Below, piece by piece: positions 1 to 7,622 of a stretch of 56,924 bases of DNA; within the stretch, counting starts at the first letter, position 1, and each line of letters begins with the position of its first letter. The position numbers and the translations under genes were made by a program. The DNA lies in assembly GCA_031082425.1 (NCBI GenBank), contig JAVHLB010000008.1:66293-123216 (forward strand), read 5' to 3'. The notes under the pieces are model-generated. The model ran no database searches. It saw nothing but the letters and a program-made list of their open reading frames with translations, and had not been told where the DNA came from. The stretch comes from Candidatus Edwardsbacteria bacterium (GTDB taxonomy: Bacteria; Edwardsbacteria; AC1; EtOH8).

Positions 1-26
1 GCCGCAGCTTAGCTGCGGCCTTTTTG
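1..26 (+). terminator. Rho-independent terminator
   Basis: An 8-bp perfect stem (GCCGCAGC / GCTGCGGC) with a TTA loop is followed by CTTTTT. The T-tract is on the plus strand, so it most likely ends a plus-strand gene lying left of the window. It also sits just past the stop of the minus-strand gene ending at 47, so it may stop transcription from both sides. Confidence 0.75.
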
Positions 27-46
27 ATCGGGTGGTTGATATTAAC

Positions 47-460
47 CTAAGCGGTGAGGGTCCTTCTACGCCAAGGGTGCGGCGGCGGATCCTTGGCGAC
101 CGGAGCGGCGGAGATGACGATCTCTTGCTGATGATTGGTTAATTTCTTTCTGTCGATGGGTGTCGGAGGAACCGAAGGTCCCGTTATCGTCTTTTTGCAG
201 ATGGTGATCCCGCCCTGATATGAGGAGGTCAGTTCGATTGGAGATGAAAATCCGGTGGAATCAGTCGGCATCACGATGGGCCGGGGAAGATATTTCCGGA
301 AATCGATGGCGGCAATTGTGATATCGCTGCCGAGGGAATCGGCCGGGATAACGATAGGCCGGGGCAAAAATCTTTCCCAGTTGGGGCGGGCGTAACAGGT
401 GGTGGTTATTCCGGTGAAGATGATTCCGCACAGGGCTGCGAAGATGGCTGTCTTTTTCAT
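47..460 (-). CDS. Small secreted protein with a duplicated proline-rich peptide
   Basis: I do not recognise the family. The 137-residue product begins with a clear signal peptide (about residues 1-24, ending TCYA), so it should be exported. The mature part contains an internal duplication: FLPRPIVIPADSLG (about residues 31-44) and YLPRPIVMPTDSTG (about 57-70), separated by about 12 residues. The C-terminus is basic and proline-rich and has no enzyme motif. The start is well supported: an AAGGAG ribosome-binding site lies about 7 bases upstream of the ATG. The gene diverges from the lipoprotein gene at 952. A -24/-12-type motif on the minus strand (526-542) lies about 70 bases upstream of the start codon. 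A short secreted repeat peptide under alternative-sigma control is the most one can infer. Confidence 0.6.
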   Translation of the reverse strand: MKKTAIFAALCGIIFTGITTTCYARPNWERFLPRPIVIPADSLGSDITIAAIDFRKYLPRPIVMPTDSTGFSSPIELTSSYQGGITICKKTITGPSVPPTPIDRKKLTNHQQEIVISAAPVAKDPPPHPWRRRTLTA

Positions 461-525
461 TTTAGTTCTCCTTTGGGTTTAAGAGTTTATTTGTTTGGTT
501 TGTTTGCGTTCTGGTATTATATACA

Positions 526-542
526 AGCACTTGTCGTGCCAA
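526..542 (-). promoter_or_regulatory. Sigma-54-type -24/-12 promoter for the minus-strand secreted protein
   Basis: Read on the minus strand the sequence is TTGGCACGACAAGTGCT. It has GG-N10-GC spacing and one mismatch to the sigma-54 consensus YTGGCACGRNNNTTGCW. The predicted start is near 515, giving a leader of about 55 bases. A TATAAT (minus strand, 521-516) lies nearby but lacks a convincing -35, so the -24/-12 reading is preferred. Confidence 0.55.
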
Positions 543-800
543 GTCCGGCTTTGCCGCGTAATCGCTGTCATTGCAGCATATTGGTCGAGTAGACTGCTCT
601 GGGTGAAATAAGAGGAAGCGCCATAAATATCGGACAGGTGCCGCAATGCGACTGCTATTGGAGGGTTTTAAAACAGGCCTTGCTCCTTCCAGGCTATATA
701 TGGTTAACTGAAATAAACCGGGAAATTATTATTCCTGGCGGGAATACCGATGGCCCCGAGCAAGGCATGAAGTTTAATAAGACATGTATTTAGAAATGTC

Positions 801-816
801 GTCATTTTAAAATGAC
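801..816. promoter_or_regulatory. Perfect palindrome GTCATTTTAAAATGAC, candidate activator site
   Basis: A fully symmetric 16-base palindrome of the form GTCAT-N6-ATGAC. Its centre lies about 109 bases upstream of the start predicted from the plus-strand -24/-12 motif, a usual distance for an NtrC-family enhancer site. The same GTCAT-N6-ATGAC form occurs twice more at 2941-2956 and 2961-2976. Binding by the regulator at 4741 is inferred. Confidence 0.5.
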
Positions 817-891
817 AGATATATCATGATGGTTTTTTGGTGCTAATCGGCAAAGCAAGCAATCCCAGGGCTTTGAACAAAATTTTTAACT

Positions 892-907
892 TGGCATGCA
901 ATCTGCT
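892..907 (+). promoter_or_regulatory. Sigma-54-type -24/-12 promoter for the lipoprotein operon
   Basis: The sequence TGGCATGCAATCTGCT has GG (893-894), ten bases, then GC (905-906). It differs from the sigma-54 consensus at two positions (CATG for CACG and CTGC for TTGC). The predicted start is near 917, about 35 bases before the ATG at 952. No good -35/-10 pair is seen at this place. Confidence 0.5.
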
Positions 908-951
908 TAATAATTCAGGTGAACCGTAAATGGAAATAAAGGAGAAACAAC

Positions 952-1584
952 ATGCACCCCGCGTCAGTAAAAAAAGCCGGTATGATAGCAGCAACAGTAT
1001 CTTTGATGTTCACCAGCATACAATGCTCCCTGCAGAATCCGGTGGCCCCTTCCTGGGAGGCAGATATCAATGTCCCGCTTTTAACCAGCAATACCTACAT
1101 CGGCGATTTTCTCGGTCTCAAGAACTCCGGCAGCAAAGACCCCTTTGTTCCGGTCATCCTGGGCGTCACCAGCATCACCGGCCAGGTCAGGGAAGTTGAC
1201 GTTTCGGCATTAAGCGGAATGGTAAGCAACGGGGCCGTCAATTACGATCTGGAAAACCGGCTGGCGATCGGGTTGGATACGGCGGTCATATATATCAGCC
1301 GCGACCCGGCCAATGTTTATCAGGCGCCGGAAGTGGTCATCGGCCCCCTGCAGATAGAGGCCGCCGAGGTTGATGCCAAGGGAAATGTGATTCAGACCAG
1401 AACCACCAAGATAAATATGACCCTGACCGAAAACGAGATGGCGGTGTTGACCAATGAGTCGGGGATGGTATATGTGGGCTATTACCTGGTCACCAGCGGC
1501 ACCAACGGGCTTTCGGTAAACATCCAGCCCGCCGATTATCTTAAGACAGCGGTGTTGATCTCGGTCAAGGCCAGGGTCAACTGA
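952..1584 (+). CDS. Probable lipoprotein, function unknown
   Basis: A 210-residue exported protein. The N-terminus is basic (VKK at 6-8) followed by a hydrophobic stretch and Cys25 in the context TSIQC. This is a weak lipobox because Gln precedes the cysteine, so lipoprotein processing is likely but not certain. The mature start CSLQNPVAPSWEADINVPL resembles the opening of many surface lipoproteins in FCB-like genomes. The rest looks beta-rich and has no catalytic motif. The start is supported by AAGGAG upstream. The outer-membrane protein gene follows 16 bases after the stop, so the two probably form an operon expressed from the -24/-12 promoter at 892-907. Confidence 0.7.
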   Translation: MHPASVKKAGMIAATVSLMFTSIQCSLQNPVAPSWEADINVPLLTSNTYIGDFLGLKNSGSKDPFVPVILGVTSITGQVREVDVSALSGMVSNGAVNYDLENRLAIGLDTAVIYISRDPANVYQAPEVVIGPLQIEAAEVDAKGNVIQTRTTKINMTLTENEMAVLTNESGMVYVGYYLVTSGTNGLSVNIQPADYLKTAVLISVKARVN

Positions 1585-1600
1585 TCTGCAGGACAGGGTG

Positions 1601-2899
1601 ATGAAACTTTTAGTAAAAATAAACCTGGTGTTTTTAACGGCCTCGATGGCGGCCTTAAATGCGTATGCTTTTGACGGTTTCGACCCCCGGACCATGGCCC
1701 AGGCAGGGGCCACCCTGGTAAGATCCCGCGGAGTGGAGGGCTCCCTGGCCAATCCGGCCAACTTGGGGATGGCAAATAACGGCGGCCTCAACATCAAACT
1801 GTTCCATTTTGGCGCGATGGCGGGCAATAATTCATTCAGCCTGAAAGATTACAACCGGGTCTCCGGGGATTTTCTGGACGAAGGGGAAAAAGAAGCCCTT
1901 CTTCGGGCCATACCATCTTCGGGCTTCCGGGCCTCATCCTCGGTGGATGCCATGCTGCTGGGGCTGTCTGCCGGGCGGATGGCCCTGACCATCAACCTGC
2001 GTTCGGCCGAGAGCGTCTGCATACCCCGTGACCTTTTCGATCTGGCCCTTTTCGGGAACCAGCTGGACAGAACCTACCGCCTGGCGGCCAGCGATATGGG
2101 TGATGCCTGGACCGTTGCGGCCACCACCCTATCCTACGGCCAGCCCGTAAAAATCGGGGTATTCAAAGGATTGGCCCTGGGGATAGGGATCAAACACCTG
2201 ATGGGCATAAATTACGGGAAGGTGGGCGGAGAGTTAAGTTTTACCACCAGCGGATCGGGCTTTAATAACACCGGGCTTATCGAGATCCTGTCCGCCGGGG
2301 AAAATGATTTCGATGCCAAAAGGCTTAACATGAACGGGTCCGGTTTTGCCGCCGACCTGGGCCTGGCCTGCCAGCTGAACCATCATTGGTCACTGGGAGC
2401 CTCGCTGATGAATCTGAGCAATGGAATAACCTGGAAGAACGACACCAGAAAAAGAATTTTAAATATGGAAGTAAATGAACTGTCCCTGCTGGGGGACAGC
2501 CTAACCGGGATGCTTTCGGGCAATGAGATCATTGGCCGGACCGATACCCTGGGAGGGATCTTCCGGTCGCGGTACCCGGCCAGCTTCAACGCCGGCATCG
2601 CCTATGACGCAAAATACTTCTCCGCCGAACTGGATGTGAGGAAAGGCTTCTATAACGGCGCCGGCAGTGCCGCCCGCTGGCAGTTGGCCCAGGGGTTTGA
2701 ATTGAGATTGCTATCATTTCTCCCGATCAGGGCCGGGCTGGCCGTGTTGGATAATCGAACCATTGCCTACAGCGCCGGCAGCGGGTTGAAACTGGGCTTC
2801 ATCAGCTTAGACGCGGCAGCCACCAGCCTGGGGTTTCCCGGCTATAATACCCAGGGATTTGGGGCGAGCGTTTCGGCAGGCCTGGAATTTGGCAGGTAA
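1601..2899 (+). CDS. Outer-membrane beta-barrel protein (PorV/DUF5723-like)
   Basis: A 432-residue protein with a signal peptide ending near ALNAYA and then GFDPRTMAQAGATLV. The phrase 'EGSLANPANLGMAN' follows, the small-residue/Asn-Pro pattern found near the N-terminus of PorV, FadL-like and DUF5723 barrels. Alternating hydrophobic strands and a C-terminal GLEFGR fit an outer-membrane barrel. Such proteins act as channels, or as shuttle and anchor factors for type IX-like secretion, but the specific role here is unknown. A GTG at 1598 directly precedes the ATG at 1601; I chose the ATG. It lies directly downstream of the lipoprotein gene and is followed by the large inverted repeat at 2937-2980. 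Confidence 0.7.
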   Translation: MKLLVKINLVFLTASMAALNAYAFDGFDPRTMAQAGATLVRSRGVEGSLANPANLGMANNGGLNIKLFHFGAMAGNNSFSLKDYNRVSGDFLDEGEKEALLRAIPSSGFRASSSVDAMLLGLSAGRMALTINLRSAESVCIPRDLFDLALFGNQLDRTYRLAASDMGDAWTVAATTLSYGQPVKIGVFKGLALGIGIKHLMGINYGKVGGELSFTTSGSGFNNTGLIEILSAGENDFDAKRLNMNGSGFAADLGLACQLNHHWSLGASLMNLSNGITWKNDTRKRILNMEVNELSLLGDSLTGMLSGNEIIGRTDTLGGIFRSRYPASFNAGIAYDAKYFSAELDVRKGFYNGAGSAARWQLAQGFELRLLSFLPIRAGLAVLDNRTIAYSAGSGLKLGFISLDAAATSLGFPGYNTQGFGASVSAGLEFGR

Positions 2900-2936
2900 G
2901 ATAATCGTAATACAATAATAAATATAAATTTACGCA

Positions 2937-2980
2937 AAATGTCATGTTTATATGACAATAGTCATATAAACATGACATTT
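2937..2980. promoter_or_regulatory. Nested inverted repeat: tandem GTCAT-N6-ATGAC operators / possible terminator
   Basis: A perfect 20-bp inverted repeat (arms 2937-2956 and 2961-2980, loop AATA). Each arm contains its own dyad, GTCATGTTTATATGAC and GTCATATAAACATGAC, matching the palindrome at 801-816. The spacing is 20 bases centre to centre, about two helical turns. As RNA it would also fold into a long hairpin followed by an A/T-rich run, so it could terminate the operon ending at 2899. The two roles are compatible. Confidence 0.6.
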
Positions 2981-3168
2981 ATTTATTATTATGTAAACTC
3001 ATAATTATACTTACTCATTCATTAACAATAGGTTAGTTTGAATAATACATAAAGGCACATTAAATGCATCTTAATTCTTACACTATCACAATGTTTTGTC
3101 ATCGCTGGCAACAAAAACCGGAAAAATCCGGCCCAAGGGGAGGCAATAAATATATTTATGTCAGCGTA

Positions 3169-3197
3169 TTGACACGTTATGAATACGGTGCTAGCAT
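3169..3197 (+). promoter_or_regulatory. Sigma-70-type promoter of the signalling operon
   Basis: TTGACA (3169-3174), a 17-base spacer, and TAGCAT (3192-3197, four of six matches to TATAAT). The predicted start is near 3204, about 44 bases before the ATG at 3248, which has GGAGAG as ribosome-binding site. Confidence 0.5.
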
Positions 3198-3247
3198 GAA
3201 ATAAGAACTGTACGGGACTTCCAATAAACATTAACCGGAGAGATACA

Positions 3248-4711
3248 ATGGGCGAGGATAAATTAAAGATCCTGGTGGTGGATGACGAGGAGCAGCTGCG
3301 GGATTTTTTAACCGCTGGACTGCAGTCTTTGGGCTGCCAGGTAAAATCAACCGGCGGAGCCGCCCAGGGCTTGGAGATGATCCGCCAGGGCTTGCGGGAA
3401 GACCGTTGGGATGTTCTGGTGACCGATTTGAATTTGGCCGATCAGGACGGGGTCTGGCTGTTAAAGGAGAGCAAGAAGCTGGACCCGGAGCTGGTGGTCC
3501 TGATCATCACCGGCTACGGCTCCGTCGAATCAGCGGTGGAGGCCCTTCAGCTGGGGGCGGCCGATTATATCCAAAAGCCGTTCAAGTTGGAGACCTTGAA
3601 ACTTAAACTTGATAGGTCCTGGCAGGCTCAGCAACTGGGCCGGGAGAACCGTCTTCTGAAGCGGGATCTGGCCCTTTATCAGATCTACGACCTGTTCATG
3701 GGCAGTCCCGACCGCGAGAAACTGCTGAATATAGCCCTGCAGTCCCTGAATCATATAACCGGGAATACCGCAATTAAGATCAAGCTGAGGGACGGCACCC
3801 ACAAAAGCAACCCAGCCTGGCAGGACGAATTCGAACTGTATGCCCTCCAGGCCTCGCTGGAATCCAAGGGGACCACCTACGGAATGATCTATCTCAAGCC
3901 CCTGGAGGGGGAACTGGGCCCGGACCAGCGCACCGGGCTGGCCCTGCTGGCAAAGAATGTATCCCTGGTATTGGAGAACCTGGACCTGGTGACCAATTTA
4001 AAGGGAAAGATGGAACAACTGGAGGCCCAGCGGTCCGACCTGCTGGATTCCTTCAAATATGCCATTCTGGGGGAGATCGCCTCCAGCCTGGTGCATGAGA
4101 TGAGAAACCCGCTTTCGGCCATCACCCTGGGCGTGGAATATTTCGGGATGTGTATCGCCAGCGATGACAAATTACAAAAAGCGCTGGGAAGCATCTCCAA
4201 GTCGGTGGAGCGTCTCAATGTGATCCTGGACAACCTGTCCCTTTACAGCCGGGATTCCTCGGACATCAAAAGCACCGCTCTGCTGTCGGACATCGTTAAA
4301 AAAGCCGCGGGACTGGTCAACTATTACCTGGCCGGGAAAAAGGTCAAGATCGAGGTCGACCACGGTGAGTATGAAAACCCGGTGATGGTCAATCAGGGGC
4401 AGATCCAGCAGGCGCTGGTGGGCCTGCTGGTATTTCAAGGCAAAAGGCTGGAAAAGGGGGGCGGCCTTAAAATTACCGTCAAACATCAGGATGATGAAAT
4501 GGCCGTCACCATGCACAGCCCCGGGCTGGCGATCGACCGGGCGGAGCTGGCCGGGATGATGGAGACGTCGCTGGCGTCCTGGAAGCCGGGACGGGACCTG
4601 TCCGTCAACCTGGCCCGAAGACTGCTGGAGGAGAATAATTGCCGGCTTGCGATCACCAGCAGCCCCGACCGGGGGACCGAATTTGAGCTGAACTTCACCC
4701 AGCGCCATTAA
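3248..4711 (+). CDS. REC-histidine kinase hybrid with degenerate ATPase domain
   Basis: A 487-residue cytoplasmic signalling protein. Residues 5-120 form a receiver domain with the acidic pair Asp12/Asp13, phosphoacceptor Asp60 and Lys110. Residues about 145-245 resemble a small GAF-like sensor domain. A coiled linker leads to a HisKA dimerisation domain with His283 in LVHEMRNP. The C-terminal ATPase region (about 375-485) looks broken: the N-box asparagines are missing (QALVGLLVFQGKRL) and the DxGxG motif reads MHSPGLAI, although the overall fold pattern is retained. It may be phosphorylated by others or act as a scaffold instead of a kinase. It heads a tightly spaced five-gene operon, and the sigma-54 activator follows after 29 bases. 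Confidence 0.85.
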   Translation: MGEDKLKILVVDDEEQLRDFLTAGLQSLGCQVKSTGGAAQGLEMIRQGLREDRWDVLVTDLNLADQDGVWLLKESKKLDPELVVLIITGYGSVESAVEALQLGAADYIQKPFKLETLKLKLDRSWQAQQLGRENRLLKRDLALYQIYDLFMGSPDREKLLNIALQSLNHITGNTAIKIKLRDGTHKSNPAWQDEFELYALQASLESKGTTYGMIYLKPLEGELGPDQRTGLALLAKNVSLVLENLDLVTNLKGKMEQLEAQRSDLLDSFKYAILGEIASSLVHEMRNPLSAITLGVEYFGMCIASDDKLQKALGSISKSVERLNVILDNLSLYSRDSSDIKSTALLSDIVKKAAGLVNYYLAGKKVKIEVDHGEYENPVMVNQGQIQQALVGLLVFQGKRLEKGGGLKITVKHQDDEMAVTMHSPGLAIDRAELAGMMETSLASWKPGRDLSVNLARRLLEENNCRLAITSSPDRGTEFELNFTQRH

Positions 4712-4740
4712 ACCACAGATCATAATATAGCGAGGGAACC

Positions 4741-6138
4741 ATGAACAAACCGCCTGATATCAGGGTTTTGGTGATAGACGACGAGGAACCCATTCGGGAG
4801 ATACTCAGCCAGATAATCTCCCATGTCGGTTACCAGATAACGGTGGTGCCGGACGGCAACTCCGGCCTTAAGGCCATGAGTGAGGGCGATTACGACGTGG
4901 TGCTGCTGGACATGCATCTGCCGGATATCTCCGGCCTGGAGCTTATCCCCCGGCTGAAAGAGATCTCGCCGGAGAGCTCCCTGATCATGATCACCGGGCA
5001 TGCCACCGTGGAGAGCGCGGTCAAGGCCATCCGATCCGGGGCCTATGATTACCTGGAGAAGCCGATACACACCGACGCAGTGCTGCTGGCCATCAGCCAG
5101 GCGGCGGAGCGGAAAAAGCTGCTGGACCAGAACCGGTACCTGCAGCAGACCCTGGACCGGCGTTACGGTTTTGAGAACATCGTGGCCAAGAGCAAGAAGA
5201 TGCTGGCCATTTTCGACCTGATCCGCAAGATCGCCGACACCAGCACCACGGTGCTGATCCAGGGCGAGTCCGGCACCGGCAAGGAACTGGTGGCCCGGGC
5301 CGTTCACTTCAACAGCCGGCGGAAAGGGGGCCGTTTCGTGGCCCTTAACTGCGGCGGCATCCCGGAGGCCCTGCTGGAATCGGAATTGTTCGGCCACACC
5401 AAGGGGGCCTTCACCGGGGCGGCCGCCTCCAAGCAGGGCCTTTTCCAGATGGCCGACAAGGGGACCATCTTCCTGGACGAGGTGGCCACCATGCCGCTGA
5501 GCACCCAGGTCAAACTGCTGAGGGTCCTGCAGGAGGGCGTCTTCTATCCGGTGGGGGCCACCTGCCCGGTGGAGGTTGACGTCCGGGTGCTGGCCGCCGC
5601 CAACCAGGACCTGGAGCAGGAGGTCAAGAAGGGCGTCTTCCGGCAGGATCTTTTCTACCGCCTGAACGTCATTCAGATAAACCTGCCGGCCTTAAGGGAA
5701 AGGCCCGAGGACATCCTGCTATTGGCGCACCATTTTTTGAACAAATATTGCGCCGAGCAGTCCCGGGAGGCCAAGCAATTCAGCCCCGAGGCCGCCGAGT
5801 ACCTGACCCGTTATAACTGGCCCGGCAATGTCCGGGAGCTGGAGAATGCCGTCGAGCATGCCGTGGCGCTATGTCCCGGGAAAATAATAAAGATCGGAGA
5901 TATGCCGCGGCGCAACCAGGCGGTGGAGCTGGACCAGGTGATACTGCCGCTGGACCGGAGCATGAAGGAGGCCCGGGACATCTTCGAAAAACAGTATGTC
6001 GAGGGACTGCTCAGGATCACCGGGGGGAATGTCACCAAGGCCGCGGTGATGGCCGGCATGGCCCGCCAGAATATGCAGCTTAAGCTGAGGGATTACGGCA
6101 TCAGCTCAAGAACCTTCTCCTTAAAGAACGGAGAATGA
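4741..6138 (+). CDS. NtrC-family sigma-54-dependent response regulator
   Basis: A 465-residue transcriptional activator with the full NtrC layout. The receiver domain (6-120) has Asp57 as phosphoacceptor and Lys107. The AAA+ domain (about 143-375) has Walker A GESGTGKE (175-182), the sigma-54 contact loop GAFTGA (222-227), Walker B GTIFLDE (241-247) and the sensor segment WPGNVREL (360-367). The Fis-type helix-turn-helix is at about 420-455 (GGNVTKAAVMAGMARQNM). Phosphorylation should allow ATP-driven opening of sigma-54 promoters. It follows the REC-kinase hybrid, its likely partner, by 29 bases. The divergent -24/-12 motifs at 526-542 and 892-907, with a palindrome between them, are the nearest plausible targets. 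Confidence 0.93.
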   Translation: MNKPPDIRVLVIDDEEPIREILSQIISHVGYQITVVPDGNSGLKAMSEGDYDVVLLDMHLPDISGLELIPRLKEISPESSLIMITGHATVESAVKAIRSGAYDYLEKPIHTDAVLLAISQAAERKKLLDQNRYLQQTLDRRYGFENIVAKSKKMLAIFDLIRKIADTSTTVLIQGESGTGKELVARAVHFNSRRKGGRFVALNCGGIPEALLESELFGHTKGAFTGAAASKQGLFQMADKGTIFLDEVATMPLSTQVKLLRVLQEGVFYPVGATCPVEVDVRVLAAANQDLEQEVKKGVFRQDLFYRLNVIQINLPALRERPEDILLLAHHFLNKYCAEQSREAKQFSPEAAEYLTRYNWPGNVRELENAVEHAVALCPGKIIKIGDMPRRNQAVELDQVILPLDRSMKEARDIFEKQYVEGLLRITGGNVTKAAVMAGMARQNMQLKLRDYGISSRTFSLKNGE

Positions 6139-6142
6139 CCTG

Positions 6143-6520
6143 ATGGACATCCTGATAGTGGACGATGAGACGGTGCTGGCCGTAATGGTGTTGATGATGC
6201 TGAACGGCCGGGGCTATCATGCCTCGGTGGCCGGGGACGGCCGCCGGGCAGCCGAAATGATAAAAATGGATCCGCCCGATCTGGTGATCTCCGATCTGGC
6301 GATGCCGGTCATGGACGGCCTGCAGCTGCTGGAATGGCTGAGGAATCACCGCAATTTGGACAAGGTAAAATTCATGATAATGACCGGCAAGCAAAATGTG
6401 CTGGGCCCCCTGAAGCGCCATTCCATCGAGGCTGACGATTCCATAGCCAAGCCGTTCACCGAAGAGCAGCTGCTGTCCAAGGTGATAAAACTTATCGGCC
6501 ATCCGGCCAAAAAGGAATGA
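6143..6520 (+). CDS. Single-domain response regulator
   Basis: A 125-residue stand-alone receiver of the CheY type with no output domain. Asp6/Asp7/Glu9 form the acidic pocket, Asp51 is the phosphoacceptor (VISDLAMPVMDG), Thr81 is the switch threonine and Lys103 the conserved lysine. The start four bases after the preceding stop, with GGAG upstream, indicates translational coupling. It could be a phosphate shuttle or sink between the kinases and regulators of this operon. Confidence 0.9.
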   Translation: MDILIVDDETVLAVMVLMMLNGRGYHASVAGDGRRAAEMIKMDPPDLVISDLAMPVMDGLQLLEWLRNHRNLDKVKFMIMTGKQNVLGPLKRHSIEADDSIAKPFTEEQLLSKVIKLIGHPAKKE

Positions 6521-6524
6521 CAAA

Positions 6525-7622
6525 GTGGAACCTGGAGCCAAAATATTAGTGGCTGACGACGAACCGGTCAATTTGGAGCTGATGGAGGCGATCCTGTCCA
6601 GGCTGGGCTATGGCGTGTTGCTGGCCGGCGATGGCAACCAGGCCTTGTCCCTGTCCCTGGACCAGATGCCGGACCTGGTCCTGTTGGATATAATGATGCC
6701 GGGCCTGGACGGGTTTGAGGTGACCAGAAAACTCAAGGAAAACGACCGTACCAAGATCATACCGATAGTGATAGTATCCGGCAAAACGGAAGTACGGGAC
6801 CGGGTGAAGGCCCTGGAGGCCGGGGCCGACGACTTTTTGAACAAGCCGGTGGATCCCACCGAACTGCAGGCCAGGATCCGCTCCCTGCTCAAGGTCAAGG
6901 CCTACAACGACCACATGGTCAATTATCAGAAAGCGCTGGAGGAGGAGGTCTCCAAAAGGACCCTGCAGCTGAAGGTTTCGCTGGATAAGATAAAATCGGC
7001 CTCTTTGGAGGCCATCTACCGGCTGTCGCTGGCCGCCGAGTACAAGAACAAGGAGACCGGGGACCACATCAAGCGGGTCAGCCATTACGCCGAGGCCATC
7101 GCCGTGAAAATGGGGCTCAATCGGGCCACCATCGAGGCAATTCTATACGCCGCGCCCATGCACGACGTGGGCAAGATCGGGATACCGGACCATATCCTGC
7201 TGAAGCCCGGCAAGCACGACCAAAAGGAATGGGAGATCATGAAACAGCACACCACCATCGGGGCCAGGATCATGGAGGGCTCCGAACACGGCTTTATCCG
7301 GCTGGCCTCGGTGATCGCCCTGACCCACCACGAACGGTGGGACGGAGATGGATATCCCCGCGGGCTTAAGGGCCGAAAGATCCCGCTGGCCGGGAGGATA
7401 ACCGCCCTGGCGGATTTCTTCGACGCCATGACCTCTGAGCGGCCGTACCGCAGCGGGGTCCACAGCCTGGAATATACCGTTGACACCATCAGGCAGAACA
7501 GCGGCAGCCATTTTGATCCGCAGGTGGTGGATTGTTTTATGCAGTCGCAGGACCGGATCTGCCAAATAAAAGAGACCTTCCGCGATGAGCTGTCGTCGCC
7601 GGATAGAGGAGGGGTCGAATGA
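6525..7622 (+). CDS. REC-HD-GYP cyclic-di-GMP phosphodiesterase
   Basis: A 365-residue response regulator. The receiver (5-122, Asp55 phosphoacceptor, Lys108) is joined by a coiled linker (130-165) to an HD-GYP domain. The latter shows HIKRVSHYA (181-189), the metal-binding HD pair at 213-214 in MHDVGKIGIPD, HH at 268-269 and the GYP triplet at 276-278. HD-GYP proteins hydrolyse cyclic-di-GMP, so this gene links the operon to second-messenger control. The start codon is GTG, four bases after the upstream stop and preceded by AAGGA. Its end overlaps the next start by four bases (ATGA). Confidence 0.92.
   Translation: MEPGAKILVADDEPVNLELMEAILSRLGYGVLLAGDGNQALSLSLDQMPDLVLLDIMMPGLDGFEVTRKLKENDRTKIIPIVIVSGKTEVRDRVKALEAGADDFLNKPVDPTELQARIRSLLKVKAYNDHMVNYQKALEEEVSKRTLQLKVSLDKIKSASLEAIYRLSLAAEYKNKETGDHIKRVSHYAEAIAVKMGLNRATIEAILYAAPMHDVGKIGIPDHILLKPGKHDQKEWEIMKQHTTIGARIMEGSEHGFIRLASVIALTHHERWDGDGYPRGLKGRKIPLAGRITALADFFDAMTSERPYRSGVHSLEYTVDTIRQNSGSHFDPQVVDCFMQSQDRICQIKETFRDELSSPDRGGVE

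Larger units (their letters stand above)
461..951. other. Divergent intergenic control region
   Basis: This 491-base gap separates two divergent genes and contains no credible coding frame. It holds a minus-strand -24/-12 motif (526-542), a perfect 16-base palindrome (801-816) and a plus-strand -24/-12 motif (892-907). The stretch 543-800 shows only a lone GTCAT half-site near 569-573 and nothing else I can interpret. Confidence 0.6.
2900..3247. other. AT-rich intergenic region upstream of the signalling island
   Basis: This 348-base AT-rich gap contains the nested inverted repeat (2937-2980) and a -35/-10 promoter (3169-3197). The middle part (about 2992-3165) shows no convincing gene or structure. 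Confidence 0.6.

Noticed and set aside
3022..3231. A 69-codon minus-strand open frame in the gap before the signalling operon
   Set aside because: It covers the promoter region of the plus-strand operon, is very AT-rich, and has no convincing start signal.
4741..6138. A sigma-54 promoter directly upstream of the signalling operon at 3248
   Set aside because: No GG-N10-GC motif in the right orientation is found between 2981 and 3247; a TTGACA/TAGCAT pair fits better.
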